From positions 186,001 to 250,000 of the forward strand of contig DOPM01000057.1 of the NCBI GenBank assembly GCA_003513495.1: a stretch of 64,000 nt of DNA. The letters run 5' to 3'. The notes beneath the pieces were generated by a model. The model saw only the letters and a program-made list of their open reading frames with translations, was not told where the DNA came from and ran no database searches. Each line of letters starts with the position of its first letter. Position 1 is the first letter of the stretch. The stretch comes from Desulfosporosinus sp. (GTDB lineage Bacteria > Bacillota > Desulfitobacteriia > Desulfitobacteriales > Desulfitobacteriaceae). This document shows positions 35,484 through 44,899 of this stretch, one piece after another. Made by a program: the position numbers and the translations under genes.

Positions 35484-35511
35484 ATTATACCCAGAATTCA
35501 ATTGTTGTCAA
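35484..35511 (-). promoter_or_regulatory. Consensus sigma-A promoter without a downstream gene
   Basis: The minus strand reads TTGACA (35506-35511), a 16-nt spacer and TATAAT (35484-35489). Both hexamers match the consensus exactly. The predicted start is near 35477. Confidence 0.75.
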
Positions 35512-35685
35512 GAGCCAAAATGAAAAACTTTGCAGTATTTTGGTTCCTAGATCTGGAAAGAAGTCGGTCCAGGAAAAACTCACAAAAAAATATTGAGGTC
35601 AGACAATATTAATATATTAGGAAGTCTTGTAGCACTAAAAGGCTTCCAATTGACTTCCTAATCCACTTTTGTTAAGCAAAATGTG

Positions 35686-36456
35686 TTAAATGAAGTTTCC
35701 TCCGTCTACTACGACCGTTTGTCCGGTTACAAACCCTGCATGAGCTATCAATGAATAGACAACTTCAGCAATATCATCAGGGCTTGCAATCCGACCTAGA
35801 GGGGTACCTGCAGCAAGACGAGTAATATGGTCTTCTTTCCCCTCAACCCAACGGGTTTGCACTATTCCTGGAGCAACAGCATTGACTCTAACCTCGGGTG
35901 CTAGAACTCTTGCTAATGATTTCGTAACACTAGTTGCTGCTGCTTTAGAAGCAGAATAGGCGATAGAACTGCCTAACCCGGTCAGCCCTGCAATTGATGT
36001 GATGTTAATAATGCACCCTCGACTCTTCTTAAGTTCAGCAGATGCGGCACGGCAACAAAAGAACATCCCTTTAACATTAACTCCGAAAATATCATCCCAA
36101 TACTCATCTTTCATTCCATCTAGATCAGAATGATCTACAAAGTGAGTCATTCCCGCATTATTGACGAGAATATCTAGTGTTCCAAAATCAGCCGCTACTT
36201 GACTGACCATTGTTCTTACTTCAGCATCCTGAGATACATCTGCTTTATAAATTGAACTGCGTACTCCTAAATTCTTGATCTCTTGACAAGTCTTTAACGC
36301 GTCTTCCTCCGAGCGAGAAAAGTTAAGCGCAATATTAACTCCCGACTTGGCTAGTAATAAGGCAATAGCCTTTCCAATTCCTGTTCCGCCTCCTGTTACC
36401 AGTGCAGTTTTACCTTTTAACAATTTAGACTCCTCCCAATTTATGTAATTTTGCAT
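35686..36456 (-). CDS. Short-chain dehydrogenase/reductase (FabG-like)
   Basis: The 256-aa classical SDR has cofactor motif VTGGGTGIGKAIALLL, VNNAGMTHF (NNAG), the catalytic Ser in NITSIAGLTGL, Tyr-x3-Lys in AYSASKAA and the C-terminal GQTVVVDGGNFI. It reduces or oxidises a carbonyl/alcohol with NAD(P); the substrate is unknown. Fatty-acid synthesis genes are absent, so a FabG role is unlikely. It stands alone; an inverted repeat TAGGAAGTC/GACTTCCTA (35618-35660) follows and may terminate it. ATG at 36456 with GGAGGAG before it. Confidence 0.85.
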   Translation of the reverse strand: MQNYINWEESKLLKGKTALVTGGGTGIGKAIALLLAKSGVNIALNFSRSEEDALKTCQEIKNLGVRSSIYKADVSQDAEVRTMVSQVAADFGTLDILVNNAGMTHFVDHSDLDGMKDEYWDDIFGVNVKGMFFCCRAASAELKKSRGCIINITSIAGLTGLGSSIAYSASKAAATSVTKSLARVLAPEVRVNAVAPGIVQTRWVEGKEDHITRLAAGTPLGRIASPDDIAEVVYSLIAHAGFVTGQTVVVDGGNFI

Positions 36457-36592
36457 ACATTAATATTTCCTAGTATAACTCACACTCTAATTAGGGACAA
36501 TGGACAGAATAATAATTTTATCAGCTGGATAAAAGTCATTGTTCATTTACTAAAGAATACAATCCTTGTGCCTAAGGTAGATAAATATTTAT

Positions 36593-36766
36593 TTACATTT
36601 TGCTGTTCTTATCTAATAGTTCCTGATATTTATCCAATACTTCATCTAAAGCTTGACTTGCTGCTATAACTTCTGGATCTGTGTAGGTTCGCCCATTTTT
36701 TGCTCTGATCAATTCTAATCGTAATTCTTCAATCTGCTTAATTAACTCATTTAACGATTGAGACAC
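36593..36766 (-). CDS. Spo0E-like aspartyl-phosphate phosphatase
   Basis: The 57-aa helical-hairpin protein has the Spo0E signature: LIKQIEELRLELI in helix 1, TDPEVIAASQALDEVLDKY in helix 2 with the SxxLD catalytic motif (SQALD). Spo0E proteins dephosphorylate Spo0A~P and delay sporulation. The open frame reaches an ATG at 36790, but the GTG at 36766 lies 6 nt after CGGAGG and gives the usual short N-terminus. It supports a spore-former identity. Confidence 0.85.
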   Translation of the reverse strand: MSQSLNELIKQIEELRLELIRAKNGRTYTDPEVIAASQALDEVLDKYQELLDKNSKM

Positions 36767-36846
36767 TTTGTTCCTCCGTTTTAAGTTCATTCCACAATTT
36801 TATATTATACAAAAATTTTGTATTAAAATCTAATGATATCTTAAAC

Positions 36847-36882
36847 AAACAGGACTATTTCACATTTGAAATAGTCCTGTTT
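36847..36882 (-). terminator. Terminator of the thiamin operon
   Basis: AAACAGGACTATTTCA pairs perfectly with TGAAATAGTCCTGTTT across 4 nt, 30-65 nt after the thiE stop. Confidence 0.8.
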
Positions 36883-36910
36883 AATAATACCCAAAATCCA
36901 AATGATTTTT

Positions 36911-37558
36911 TTAAATATCCGTTTTCTGTTGGTTCTTTATGACTGCCCGCAACTGTTTTGCAGCCATTAAGATGTCCTCTTGAGCGAATATGGCAGACAC
37001 AACAGAAACCCCATCAATTCCCGTAGTCATAACTTGTTGAATGTTTGTTATATTGATTCCACCGATCGCTACCACAGGTATTGAGACTGATTTTTTAATA
37101 AGTTCCAATTTCTCGAGACTGACCTCTTTTGCGTCACTCTTAGTTGATGTATTAAAAACAGCTCCAACCCCCAAATAGTCCGCACCCTGTTGTTGGGCAA
37201 GTAGGGCTTCGGCCAGAGTACTAGCCGAGACCCCAATAATTTTGTTTGGTCCTAAAAGCTCCCGCGCTTTTAGCATTGGAAGATCGTCTTGTCCAACATG
37301 TAATCCATCAGCATCTACCGCAAGGGCAATATCAAGACGGTCATTAATAATTAGCGGAATCCTATACCGAGTTGTTATCTCTTTTACCCTTACAGCTAAT
37401 TGTAAGAATTCCTTTGTTGAGACTGACTTTTCCCTTAGCTGAACTAGGGTAACTCCACCCTGAATAGCCGACTCAATGCCCTGAGCTAAATCCCGCTCTC
37501 CGAGAAGTGTTCGATCAGTGACTAAATATAGACTATAGTCGATCTTGACTTTACTCAT
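36911..37558 (-). CDS. thiE: Thiamin-phosphate synthase
   Basis: The 215-aa TIM barrel has YLVTDRTLL, the pyrophosphate-binding GVTLVQLREKSVSTKEF, LIINDRLDIALAVDADGLHVGQDDLP, IGVSAS and the phosphate-binding PVVAIGGI. It couples hydroxymethylpyrimidine diphosphate to thiazole phosphate to make thiamin phosphate. It overlaps thiM by 8 nt and is the last gene of the operon, which sits behind a TPP riboswitch. Confidence 0.96.
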   Translation of the reverse strand: MSKVKIDYSLYLVTDRTLLGERDLAQGIESAIQGGVTLVQLREKSVSTKEFLQLAVRVKEITTRYRIPLIINDRLDIALAVDADGLHVGQDDLPMLKARELLGPNKIIGVSASTLAEALLAQQQGADYLGVGAVFNTSTKSDAKEVSLEKLELIKKSVSIPVVAIGGINITNIQQVMTTGIDGVSVVSAIFAQEDILMAAKQLRAVIKNQQKTDI

Positions 37559-38363
37559 AAAAAATCTTACCTTCTTTTGCCAGGATTTCGGGGGTTAGAT
37601 TATAAATACTATCCATAAGCCTAACTCTAAATGTACCTATCCCTTCTCCTTGGCGCAGCGAAGCTTGGGCTATTTCTCCAGCCAGCCCCATACTGATTAT
37701 GCCCGCCGCTGCAGCTGTAAAGTAATCTTTAGTTACGCCGCAAAATGTTCCCACTAGAGAGGTCGTCATACACCCTGTCCCTGTAACATCTGCCAAAATT
37801 TTATGTCCATTTTCGAGAAAGCAAACATTCAGTCCATCAGATATGACATCAGTTTTTCCGGTTATAGCAATTATGGAGCCAAACTCAGAAGCTAGTTTCT
37901 TTGCAACGACTGAACTATCTTGTTCATCCGCGAGTGAATCGACTCCTTTGATGGCCACTTCTAAACCTGCTAAGACTTTGATTTCCGACATATTTCCTCG
38001 AATAACTTCAGGTTTAATTTGCCTAATCAGTTTTTCAGCTGTTTTAGTTCTAAGCTTTGTTGCACCTACTCCTACAGGGTCAAGAATTACTGGTATGCCC
38101 AATTCTTTCGCTTTTAATCCAGCTATCAACATGCTTTCTATTGTTCTGGAATTTAGAGTACCTATATTTAGCACTAAAGCAGAAGCAAAGCCTACCATTT
38201 CTGCTACCTCTTCTAGATCGTCTGCCATAACAGGGGAACCTCCGATGGCCAAAACAATATTAGCACAATCATTGACTGTAACATAGTTGGTTATATGGTG
38301 GATCAAGGGACTCTTCTCTTTAATGACACTTAAGCTTGCACAGATTTTTTCACGTATTTCCAT
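37551..38363 (-). CDS. thiM: Hydroxyethylthiazole kinase
   Basis: The 270-aa protein has SPLIHHITNYVTVNDCAN, IGGSPVMADD, ILDPVGVGATKLRT and the ATP/anion-hole motif VTGTGCMTTSLVG. It phosphorylates hydroxyethylthiazole for thiamin salvage. Its start overlaps cytX by 34 nt, with GGAGG about 11 nt before the ATG at 38363. Confidence 0.96.
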   Translation of the reverse strand: MEIREKICASLSVIKEKSPLIHHITNYVTVNDCANIVLAIGGSPVMADDLEEVAEMVGFASALVLNIGTLNSRTIESMLIAGLKAKELGIPVILDPVGVGATKLRTKTAEKLIRQIKPEVIRGNMSEIKVLAGLEVAIKGVDSLADEQDSSVVAKKLASEFGSIIAITGKTDVISDGLNVCFLENGHKILADVTGTGCMTTSLVGTFCGVTKDYFTAAAAGIISMGLAGEIAQASLRQGEGIGTFRVRLMDSIYNLTPEILAKEGKIFYE

Positions 38364-39559
38364 TTAGCAGTCAACCTCCATGTAATAAGATGTACAATAC
38401 TGATAATTGACATAACCGGAATAGTCGCACCCAGAACAAAATCAAATTTGACAAACTGGTAGTATAACGCAGTTCCAAGTGCACAAAGTGTTAATGTGCC
38501 CCAGTTAATCACAAGGTCCGCTTGGATCTTCTTATTTTTCAAAAGGAAATAATCCGTTAACAGGATTGCAAACAAAGGAGCAAACACTGATCCGATAGCA
38601 TAAAGGAAATATTCATACTGCTCGATATTCACGGCGATTGCTAATCCAGTACCAATAGCCGTCATAACAATCGTAACCGATTTCTCATTTAATTTAGGGA
38701 AAATATTTAAGCACGAAACTCCAGCTGAATAAGCATCAAGGAAAGTCGTTGTTACCGTTGCTAAAATGATAATTCCTAAGGCAACTATACCGAGATTTGC
38801 AGCCAGTAACATTGCAGACGGATCAGCATCTGAGGCGATAATTGCAGATCCCAAGCCAATTATATACATCCAACTACTTCCGATGAAGTATCCTAGCCAA
38901 CTTCCTCCTGCCCCTCCACTCTTTGTCTTTGCAAATCGCGTATAGTCGGATATTAGCGGCAGCCAGGATAAAGGCATGATTACGGCTAGTTCCAAAGCAG
39001 AACCAAAGGCCAAATCTCCAGCAACCTGCTTTGTAAACAACTCGTGGTTACGGAAAATAATTGAGCTTAAGACCAAAGTTAAAAGGAAGAGTAAAATAAC
39101 GGCGAAATGGTTTGCCCTTTTCCAACCGCTATCTCTACCAAGCCATGACCAAACCATTATCAAAATTCCGATGATTAAACTCCAAACAGTTATATTATTA
39201 AACGCCCATAAAGTATTAGTGATGTGATTAACCGACCGGGCCCCAACAATAATCATAACTGCTGTCCAACCTAATAACTGTAAAACATTCAAGATCGAGA
39301 ATAAGTAGGAACCGTATTCACCAAAGGAGATACGAGTCGACATGAGAGCTGGGATTCTCTCTTGGGTTCCAATGATTCCTCCCAGCACTAAAATAGTCGT
39401 CCCAACCAAGTGTCCAAGCAGGATAGCCAAAACCCCCATCTTAAATCCCAAGGGGGCTAGAAGACCACCCGTCACTATTTCAGCCACTGATATAGCTGCA
39501 CCAAACCATAGGGTTGCAAAATTAAACCCACTTAAATTATTTTTTGAAGTTGAACTCAC
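38330..39559 (-). CDS. cytX: NCS1-family permease CytX, putative hydroxymethylpyrimidine transporter
   Basis: The 409-aa membrane protein has about 12 helices of the nucleobase:cation symporter-1 family. Its N-terminus reads LWFGAAISVAEIVTGGLLAPLG, with LPLISDYTRFAK in the middle. CytX is the name used for NCS1 permeases inside TPP-riboswitch operons, where they are inferred to import hydroxymethylpyrimidine. The neighbours thiD (4-nt overlap) and thiM support a pyrimidine/thiazole salvage operon. Confidence 0.88.
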   Translation of the reverse strand: MSSTSKNNLSGFNFATLWFGAAISVAEIVTGGLLAPLGFKMGVLAILLGHLVGTTILVLGGIIGTQERIPALMSTRISFGEYGSYLFSILNVLQLLGWTAVMIIVGARSVNHITNTLWAFNNITVWSLIIGILIMVWSWLGRDSGWKRANHFAVILLFLLTLVLSSIIFRNHELFTKQVAGDLAFGSALELAVIMPLSWLPLISDYTRFAKTKSGGAGGSWLGYFIGSSWMYIIGLGSAIIASDADPSAMLLAANLGIVALGIIILATVTTTFLDAYSAGVSCLNIFPKLNEKSVTIVMTAIGTGLAIAVNIEQYEYFLYAIGSVFAPLFAILLTDYFLLKNKKIQADLVINWGTLTLCALGTALYYQFVKFDFVLGATIPVMSIISIVHLITWRLTAKWKYVKKSVQA

Positions 39560-40359
39560 TCAATTAATCCCGCCTTTTTATAAAGTGTATAGAAGTGATG
39601 GGTTGGGCCTACGCCTTTTCCAATTGGTAAGGAATTCTGAATAGCAATCGTTATATACTCCTTTGCTAGGGTGATAGCTTGATTAAGGCTGTGTCCTAAG
39701 GCCAGATTTGCCGTGATGGCCGACGAAAGTGTACATCCCGTTCCGTGAGTATTCTTAGTTGCAATCCTTGCAGAGGAATAGTATCTAAACTCCTGTCCAT
39801 CAAATAGGATATCAATAGAATCCTCTTCCAAGTGCCCCCCTTTAAGGAGTACATTCTTCACTCCCATCTGAAATATAGCTTTGGCAGCCTCCTCCATATG
39901 CTTTAGCGTGTGTATGGACTTATTCGTCATAACTTCAGCCTCTGGAATATTAGGTGTAACAACCATTGCCATTGGCAGTAATTCCTTAATTAAAGTTGCT
40001 TCAGCTTCTGGATTTAACAAATGGTAACCGCTCTTAGAGACCATGACAGGGTCTAAAACAATGGTTTTAGGCTTATAGATTCTTAACTGTTCCACAATTA
40101 CCTCTATTGTAGGAACTTGTGAAACCATACCGATTTTGACTCCATCAACTTCAATATCATCAAAAATCGCCTCAATTTGCTTTGCGATTACGTCTTTAGA
40201 GATATCCTGTACAGCAAATACCCCCTGGGTATTTTGAGCGGTGACTGCCGTAATTACGCTCATTCCAAAAACCCCATGAGCAGAAAACGTTTTTAAATCA
40301 GCTTGAATCCCTGCGCCCCCACTAGAATCTGAACCAGCTATAGTAAGTACCTGTTTCAT
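39556..40359 (-). CDS. thiD: Hydroxymethylpyrimidine/phosphomethylpyrimidine kinase
   Basis: The 267-aa ribokinase-fold enzyme has TIAGSDSSGGAGIQADLKTFSA, DPVMVSKSGYHLL, VTPNIPEAEVM, VLLKGGHL and the anion hole NTHGTGCTLSSAITANLA. It phosphorylates hydroxymethylpyrimidine twice. It is the first gene after the TPP riboswitch. ThiC (de novo pyrimidine synthesis) and thiazole synthesis genes are absent, so the operon looks like salvage. Confidence 0.96.
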   Translation of the reverse strand: MKQVLTIAGSDSSGGAGIQADLKTFSAHGVFGMSVITAVTAQNTQGVFAVQDISKDVIAKQIEAIFDDIEVDGVKIGMVSQVPTIEVIVEQLRIYKPKTIVLDPVMVSKSGYHLLNPEAEATLIKELLPMAMVVTPNIPEAEVMTNKSIHTLKHMEEAAKAIFQMGVKNVLLKGGHLEEDSIDILFDGQEFRYYSSARIATKNTHGTGCTLSSAITANLALGHSLNQAITLAKEYITIAIQNSLPIGKGVGPTHHFYTLYKKAGLIE

Positions 40360-40420
40360 ACCGCACCTCCAATATGTTTAAATTCTCTTTTTAAAACTTG
40401 GCTACCCAAGAACCTCATAA

Positions 40421-40462
40421 AACCAAAAAGAGCACATATCTCCAGAATAAGATAGTGCTCTT
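40421..40462 (-). terminator. Riboswitch-controlled terminator before thiD
   Basis: AAGAGCAC and GTGCTCTT bracket a 19-nt loop and are followed leftward by TTTTGGTTTT. It sits between the TPP aptamer and thiD, as expected for transcription attenuation. Confidence 0.8.
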
Positions 40463-40484
40463 CCAATTTCATAAAAGAGTAAAC

Positions 40485-40580
40485 TGCTTACCTACGCTGG
40501 CATTATCCAGATCAGGTTAAAAGGGTCTTAGACTTATAAGGGTCTAAATCTCAGCCAGCCAATTCCAGCACCCCTGCTCA
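40485..40580 (-). promoter_or_regulatory. TPP riboswitch (THI element)
   Basis: On the minus strand the conserved blocks appear in order: CAGGGGTGC, GGCTGAGA, GACCC, ACCTGATCTGGATAATGCCA and GCGTAGG. This is the TPP aptamer; the extra P3 stem (ATTTAGACCC with GGGTCTTAGAC-like pairing) is short. Binding of TPP should favour the downstream terminator. Confidence 0.95.
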
Positions 40581-40670
40581 TTATTCAGTTTTTATTAAAT
40601 TAACATGTGGAGAATATAAAGTCAATGGTCAATACTTAGCTCTTTGAGATTTAAACGAATTTAATTTAAT

Positions 40671-43280
40671 TTACCTGATGGCTTTGATAAATATGGGCAC
40701 AAGGTCGGGATCAAATTGCATCCCCATGTTATCGATTAATTCTTTAAATGCTTGCTCCTGGCTCAAGGCTTTCCTGTAGGGTCGATTGCTTGTCATTGCA
40801 TCGTAGGCATCAGCTATTGCTAAAATGCGGCACTCTAAGGGGATATCATCTTCTTTAAGCCCTAATGGATAACCTTGACCATTCCACCACTCATGGTGTC
40901 TTAGTATACAATCAGCGATCGGCAGTAAGTCTGGGGCCGACTGAGCAATGCGATGTCCAATTTCACTATGTCGCTGCATTTCCTTGAACTCTTCCTCTGT
41001 AAGACGTCCTGGCTTGAAAAGAATACTATCAGGAATACCCACTTTACCGATATCATGGAACTGTGCTAAAAGTCGTAAATCTGCAAGAGTCCGCTCCGAT
41101 AAAGCCAAAGCCTGACCTAGTGTGATCACTAGTTCTTGTAACCTGTCCGCATGCCCTTCAGTAATAAAATCTCTTGCTTCGAGTGCTTTCATCATGGCCT
41201 GCACCAAGGCACTGCGCGTACTTTTACTTCGATGTAGTTTTTCGCGATACATTCCATCGTCTGCTTCTCTAAACACTTCGTCGACATTGACAATTGTTTT
41301 CTCGCTTACTGCAAAACCCATGGATAAGCTAAGAGGAAACTCTTTATTTTCCATATTATATGTTTCGACCACTTTTCTAATTCTGTAGCAGGCTTGTTCT
41401 ACCACCGATAATTCACTCTTTGGTAGAATGATAGCAAACTCATCCCCGCCAATCCTAAATATTAGGTCCTCTTCACGGAAACACTTTTTTATAAGACCAG
41501 CGGTCAACCCGAGTAATTTGTCCCCTGTCGTATGTCCCAGTGTATCATTAACTAGTTTTAGTCCATCTACATCACAAACTATAATCCCAACTGGAGCAAA
41601 ATCCTGTCCACCAAGTAAACGTATCTTTTCTTCAAAATATGCTCGGTTATACAGGTCAGTTAAGGCATCGTGGAAACTCATGTGCTCGAGCCTCTCCTGA
41701 AATTGCTTACGCTCAGTGATATCTTCTCCGATACTTGCGATCCCCGAGATATTACCCTCTGAATCAAACAAGAGGGTATGGTTCCAGTGAACAACACGTG
41801 TATTCCCGTTTTTTGTTTGAATAGGATAAATATTATGAACTACAATATTCTTACTTTCTAGGACTTCTCTAAACCAAGCATTTGCACTTTTTCTTATACC
41901 TATCGGAATAAAAACATCAAAGAAGTTATGTCCTACGACCTCATCTCTTTGAAATCCTGTTAGACCCAGTATAAAGTCATTACAAAAGATAATCCGACCG
42001 TCCTTATCCATAATCCCTGTAATAAGTTTCACGTTCTCGAGCATGGATCGGAAACGTCGTTCTGATTCTCTATGTAACTTTTCCTTGGATTGAAGTTTTT
42101 CGTAATTAGATCTTAATTCTTCTTCAACAGCCTCAAGTTCTTCGTAACTACACTCTAAATCTTTTTGAACCATCATTTTTTCGATAATCTCTTGTTTAAG
42201 ATTCACTTCGGAACTTTCTAGCTTTCTAAAGTTTTCTTGTAGTGCTGCAGTCATCCTCCGGAAGTTAGTAGCAAGAGCCTCAACTTCAATTACTGGACTC
42301 TCTAGCTGATAATTACTCTCACGTTCATATATATTATCATTGAGTTCTGCAGTAAATTTTGTCAATTCAGTCAGGGGATGGACAAGCCAACGCCTCATTA
42401 AAACGACCATAACAATCCCTAAAAAGCTCGTAATCGCGATAAAGTAGATGGGCAAGTAATACAGCTGATTTAAAACATAGGTGACCGGAACCGTAACACC
42501 TAACGACCATTCAATGCCTGGTACTGGAGCATAGGCTAGGTATTTATCTCCATCTTCAAATGTATTCTTTGTCACTCCAGTTTCACCGCGAATCATTTTT
42601 TTAATGGTATCCCTATAATCTAGTGAAGTACGATTATACATTCGCCCATTGTAACTCATAATATAATCCTCTTTAGGGTGAATAATCATCAGACCATCTT
42701 TTTGAACAATAAATGTATTACCGATCTCTCCAACCCTTTTTGACGAAACGAGTTGGATCAGTTCCGATAAATTAATACTCCCACCTAATAGACCTACCAC
42801 CTTATTCCCTATCCTAATCGGAGCAGCAACAACAATACTATGACTACTATTCCCTCTGGAAAATAAGGGATCTGATACTACAGACTCGCCTGTAGCCATG
42901 ACCTCCTGAAAGTAATGACGATCGATGATACTACCTCTCTGGCCGGAATTTAGTAAGTAATTACCTTCGATATCCACATAGAAAAACTCTTCATAGTCTT
43001 TATTACGCTCAATTTCTTTATTCATATACGCTAAAATTACGTTCTTGTCTCCGTTTTCAACGTAGGGTGTATTTGCCATAATCTCTAGTTCCGATTTGTG
43101 AGCATTTAACCATAAACCGACTTCAGAACTAGAATATAATGTTAGCGAGGTGATTTGGGCCTCTAAATTAGTTCTTAAGAGATCTCTTGTCTGAAAAAAG
43201 GCTAAAAAAGACAAGCCCCCTAAGCCGAAGGTTAAGGCAATTATCATAAATGCTGTTACATGTATCTTAATCTGTTTCAT
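40671..43280 (-). CDS. Cache-HAMP-PAS-GGDEF-HD-GYP signalling protein
   Basis: The 869-aa membrane protein has a membrane helix at about 8-30, an extracellular double Cache sensor (about 35-270) and a second helix near 275-295. A HAMP and coiled coil follow to about 400, then PAS (about 405-525), GGDEF (intact GGDEF in FRIGGDEFAIIL) and HD-GYP (FHDIGKVGIPD, HHEWWNGQGYP). GGDEF domains make c-di-GMP and HD-GYP domains degrade it, so net activity cannot be predicted; the GQGYP variant is acceptable in active enzymes. It stands alone, with a strong AGGGGG ribosome binding site. Confidence 0.93.
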   Translation of the reverse strand: MKQIKIHVTAFMIIALTFGLGGLSFLAFFQTRDLLRTNLEAQITSLTLYSSSEVGLWLNAHKSELEIMANTPYVENGDKNVILAYMNKEIERNKDYEEFFYVDIEGNYLLNSGQRGSIIDRHYFQEVMATGESVVSDPLFSRGNSSHSIVVAAPIRIGNKVVGLLGGSINLSELIQLVSSKRVGEIGNTFIVQKDGLMIIHPKEDYIMSYNGRMYNRTSLDYRDTIKKMIRGETGVTKNTFEDGDKYLAYAPVPGIEWSLGVTVPVTYVLNQLYYLPIYFIAITSFLGIVMVVLMRRWLVHPLTELTKFTAELNDNIYERESNYQLESPVIEVEALATNFRRMTAALQENFRKLESSEVNLKQEIIEKMMVQKDLECSYEELEAVEEELRSNYEKLQSKEKLHRESERRFRSMLENVKLITGIMDKDGRIIFCNDFILGLTGFQRDEVVGHNFFDVFIPIGIRKSANAWFREVLESKNIVVHNIYPIQTKNGNTRVVHWNHTLLFDSEGNISGIASIGEDITERKQFQERLEHMSFHDALTDLYNRAYFEEKIRLLGGQDFAPVGIIVCDVDGLKLVNDTLGHTTGDKLLGLTAGLIKKCFREEDLIFRIGGDEFAIILPKSELSVVEQACYRIRKVVETYNMENKEFPLSLSMGFAVSEKTIVNVDEVFREADDGMYREKLHRSKSTRSALVQAMMKALEARDFITEGHADRLQELVITLGQALALSERTLADLRLLAQFHDIGKVGIPDSILFKPGRLTEEEFKEMQRHSEIGHRIAQSAPDLLPIADCILRHHEWWNGQGYPLGLKEDDIPLECRILAIADAYDAMTSNRPYRKALSQEQAFKELIDNMGMQFDPDLVPIFIKAIR

Positions 43281-43524
43281 TTTTCCCCCTGGTGGAAATG
43301 TATTTTAGTATAATAAGATTTATCTCTAAACTCCTAAAATTCTCTCTTCAAAGCTAAAACTCCTCTTTATAACGGTGAATTAAAGATAATAATTTTACTA
43401 ATATCCATAAGGATTAACATATCGACAAAAAAGCCTAATTTATCACAATGTTTGCTGCTTTAACAAACCTTTGTTTCCCAAATGTGATAAAGTAGTTTAG
43501 AAGTACAACTTAGGAGGATCTCAT

Positions 43525-44856
43525 ATGACAGAACCGTTTATGTTCGAATTAATTCAAATCATCATAGGCATCATTACTATCATCCTACTCGTCATCATAA
43601 TAATCCGCTCATCAACACATCCTTTTGTTAAGTTCGAGAGTAAATTTGATTCTTTAGAGAAGAACCTTGAACGCAACGAACGAATCGTTAATGGGGAGAT
43701 ATCCAAAAACCGCGAAGAAGCTAGTACCAATGCTAGACAAGTCCGCGAGGAATTAAACCAATCCGTCCGTTTGTTTAATGATTCCGTATTAGCTCGAATG
43801 GCAGAAATCGCCGGTCTTCAGCGCGATCAATTGAATATCTTTGCCACACAACTAGGCTCTCTGACCAAAACCAATGATTTAAAATTAGAACAAATGCGCA
43901 AAACAGTAGAAGAACGTCTCATTTTACTTCAGCAAGATAACGGCCAGAGATTAGACCAGATGCGCGCAACTGTGGACGAAAAGCTGAGCTCTACTCTCGA
44001 ACAACGCTTAGGAGAATCCTTTAAAATTGTCAGTGAGAGATTAGAAGCAGTCCATAAAGGACTAGGGGAAATGCAAACCCTGGCTTCAGGTGTCGGAGAC
44101 TTAAAGAAAGTTTTGACCAACGTTAAAACCCGAGGAATTTGGGGCGAAATTCAGCTCGGCAACTTGTTAGAGCAGATCCTTACTCCCGAACAATACTCGA
44201 CGAACGTCGTAACTAAAGCTGGAAGTAATGATCGTGTAGAATATGCTATTAAACTCCCTGCTCGAGACGGACAAGATACGGTCATCTGGCTTCCAATCGA
44301 TGCCAAATTCCCCATTGAAGATTATGAACGGCTAATAGCAGCACAAGATCAAGCCAATTCTACACTCGTTGAAGAACTTGGTAAATCTCTGGAAAATCGA
44401 ATAAAGCTTGAGGGGAAAACTATCAGGGATAAATATCTTGATCCCCCTAACACGACAGATTTTGGCATCTTATTTTTACCCGTTGAAGGCTTATATGCTG
44501 AGGTTCTACGCCGCCCTGGTCTTTGTGAACGCCTCCAGCGAGAATACAAGGTTATTATTACAGGACCCACCACGTTGGCTGCTCTCCTAAATAGCCTTCA
44601 AATGGGCTTTAAAACCTTAGCTATTGAGAAACGCTCCAGCGAAGTATGGAACTTACTTGGGGCAGTTAAAACCGAATTCGGCAAATTTGTAGAAGTCTTA
44701 GAAAAAACTCAGAAAAAACTTCAAGAAGCAAGCAACACCATCGATACAGCCACTAAAAAAAGTCGGACGATTGCCCGCAAGCTGAGAGATGTACAGACTC
44801 TCCCAGCTAATGAAGCAGAATTAATGCTGGGGCAAGAGACTGATCGCCAGGAGTAA
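43525..44856 (+). CDS. rmuC: RmuC-family protein
   Basis: The 443-aa protein has one N-terminal membrane helix (about 6-28), a long coiled coil (about 35-195) and the RmuC nuclease-like domain (about 200-400) with TRGIWGEIQLGNLLEQIL, LPIDAKFPIEDYERL and FLPVEGLYAEVL. The family limits DNA inversions at repeats; the membrane anchor is typical. ATG at 43525 follows AGGAGG. It is divergent from the c-di-GMP gene and convergent with cydC. Confidence 0.93.
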   Translation: MTEPFMFELIQIIIGIITIILLVIIIIRSSTHPFVKFESKFDSLEKNLERNERIVNGEISKNREEASTNARQVREELNQSVRLFNDSVLARMAEIAGLQRDQLNIFATQLGSLTKTNDLKLEQMRKTVEERLILLQQDNGQRLDQMRATVDEKLSSTLEQRLGESFKIVSERLEAVHKGLGEMQTLASGVGDLKKVLTNVKTRGIWGEIQLGNLLEQILTPEQYSTNVVTKAGSNDRVEYAIKLPARDGQDTVIWLPIDAKFPIEDYERLIAAQDQANSTLVEELGKSLENRIKLEGKTIRDKYLDPPNTTDFGILFLPVEGLYAEVLRRPGLCERLQREYKVIITGPTTLAALLNSLQMGFKTLAIEKRSSEVWNLLGAVKTEFGKFVEVLEKTQKKLQEASNTIDTATKKSRTIARKLRDVQTLPANEAELMLGQETDRQE

Positions 44857-44899
44857 GCATGCTGGTAATGAGCTGATTAATAAGATGTAAAATCGTTCC

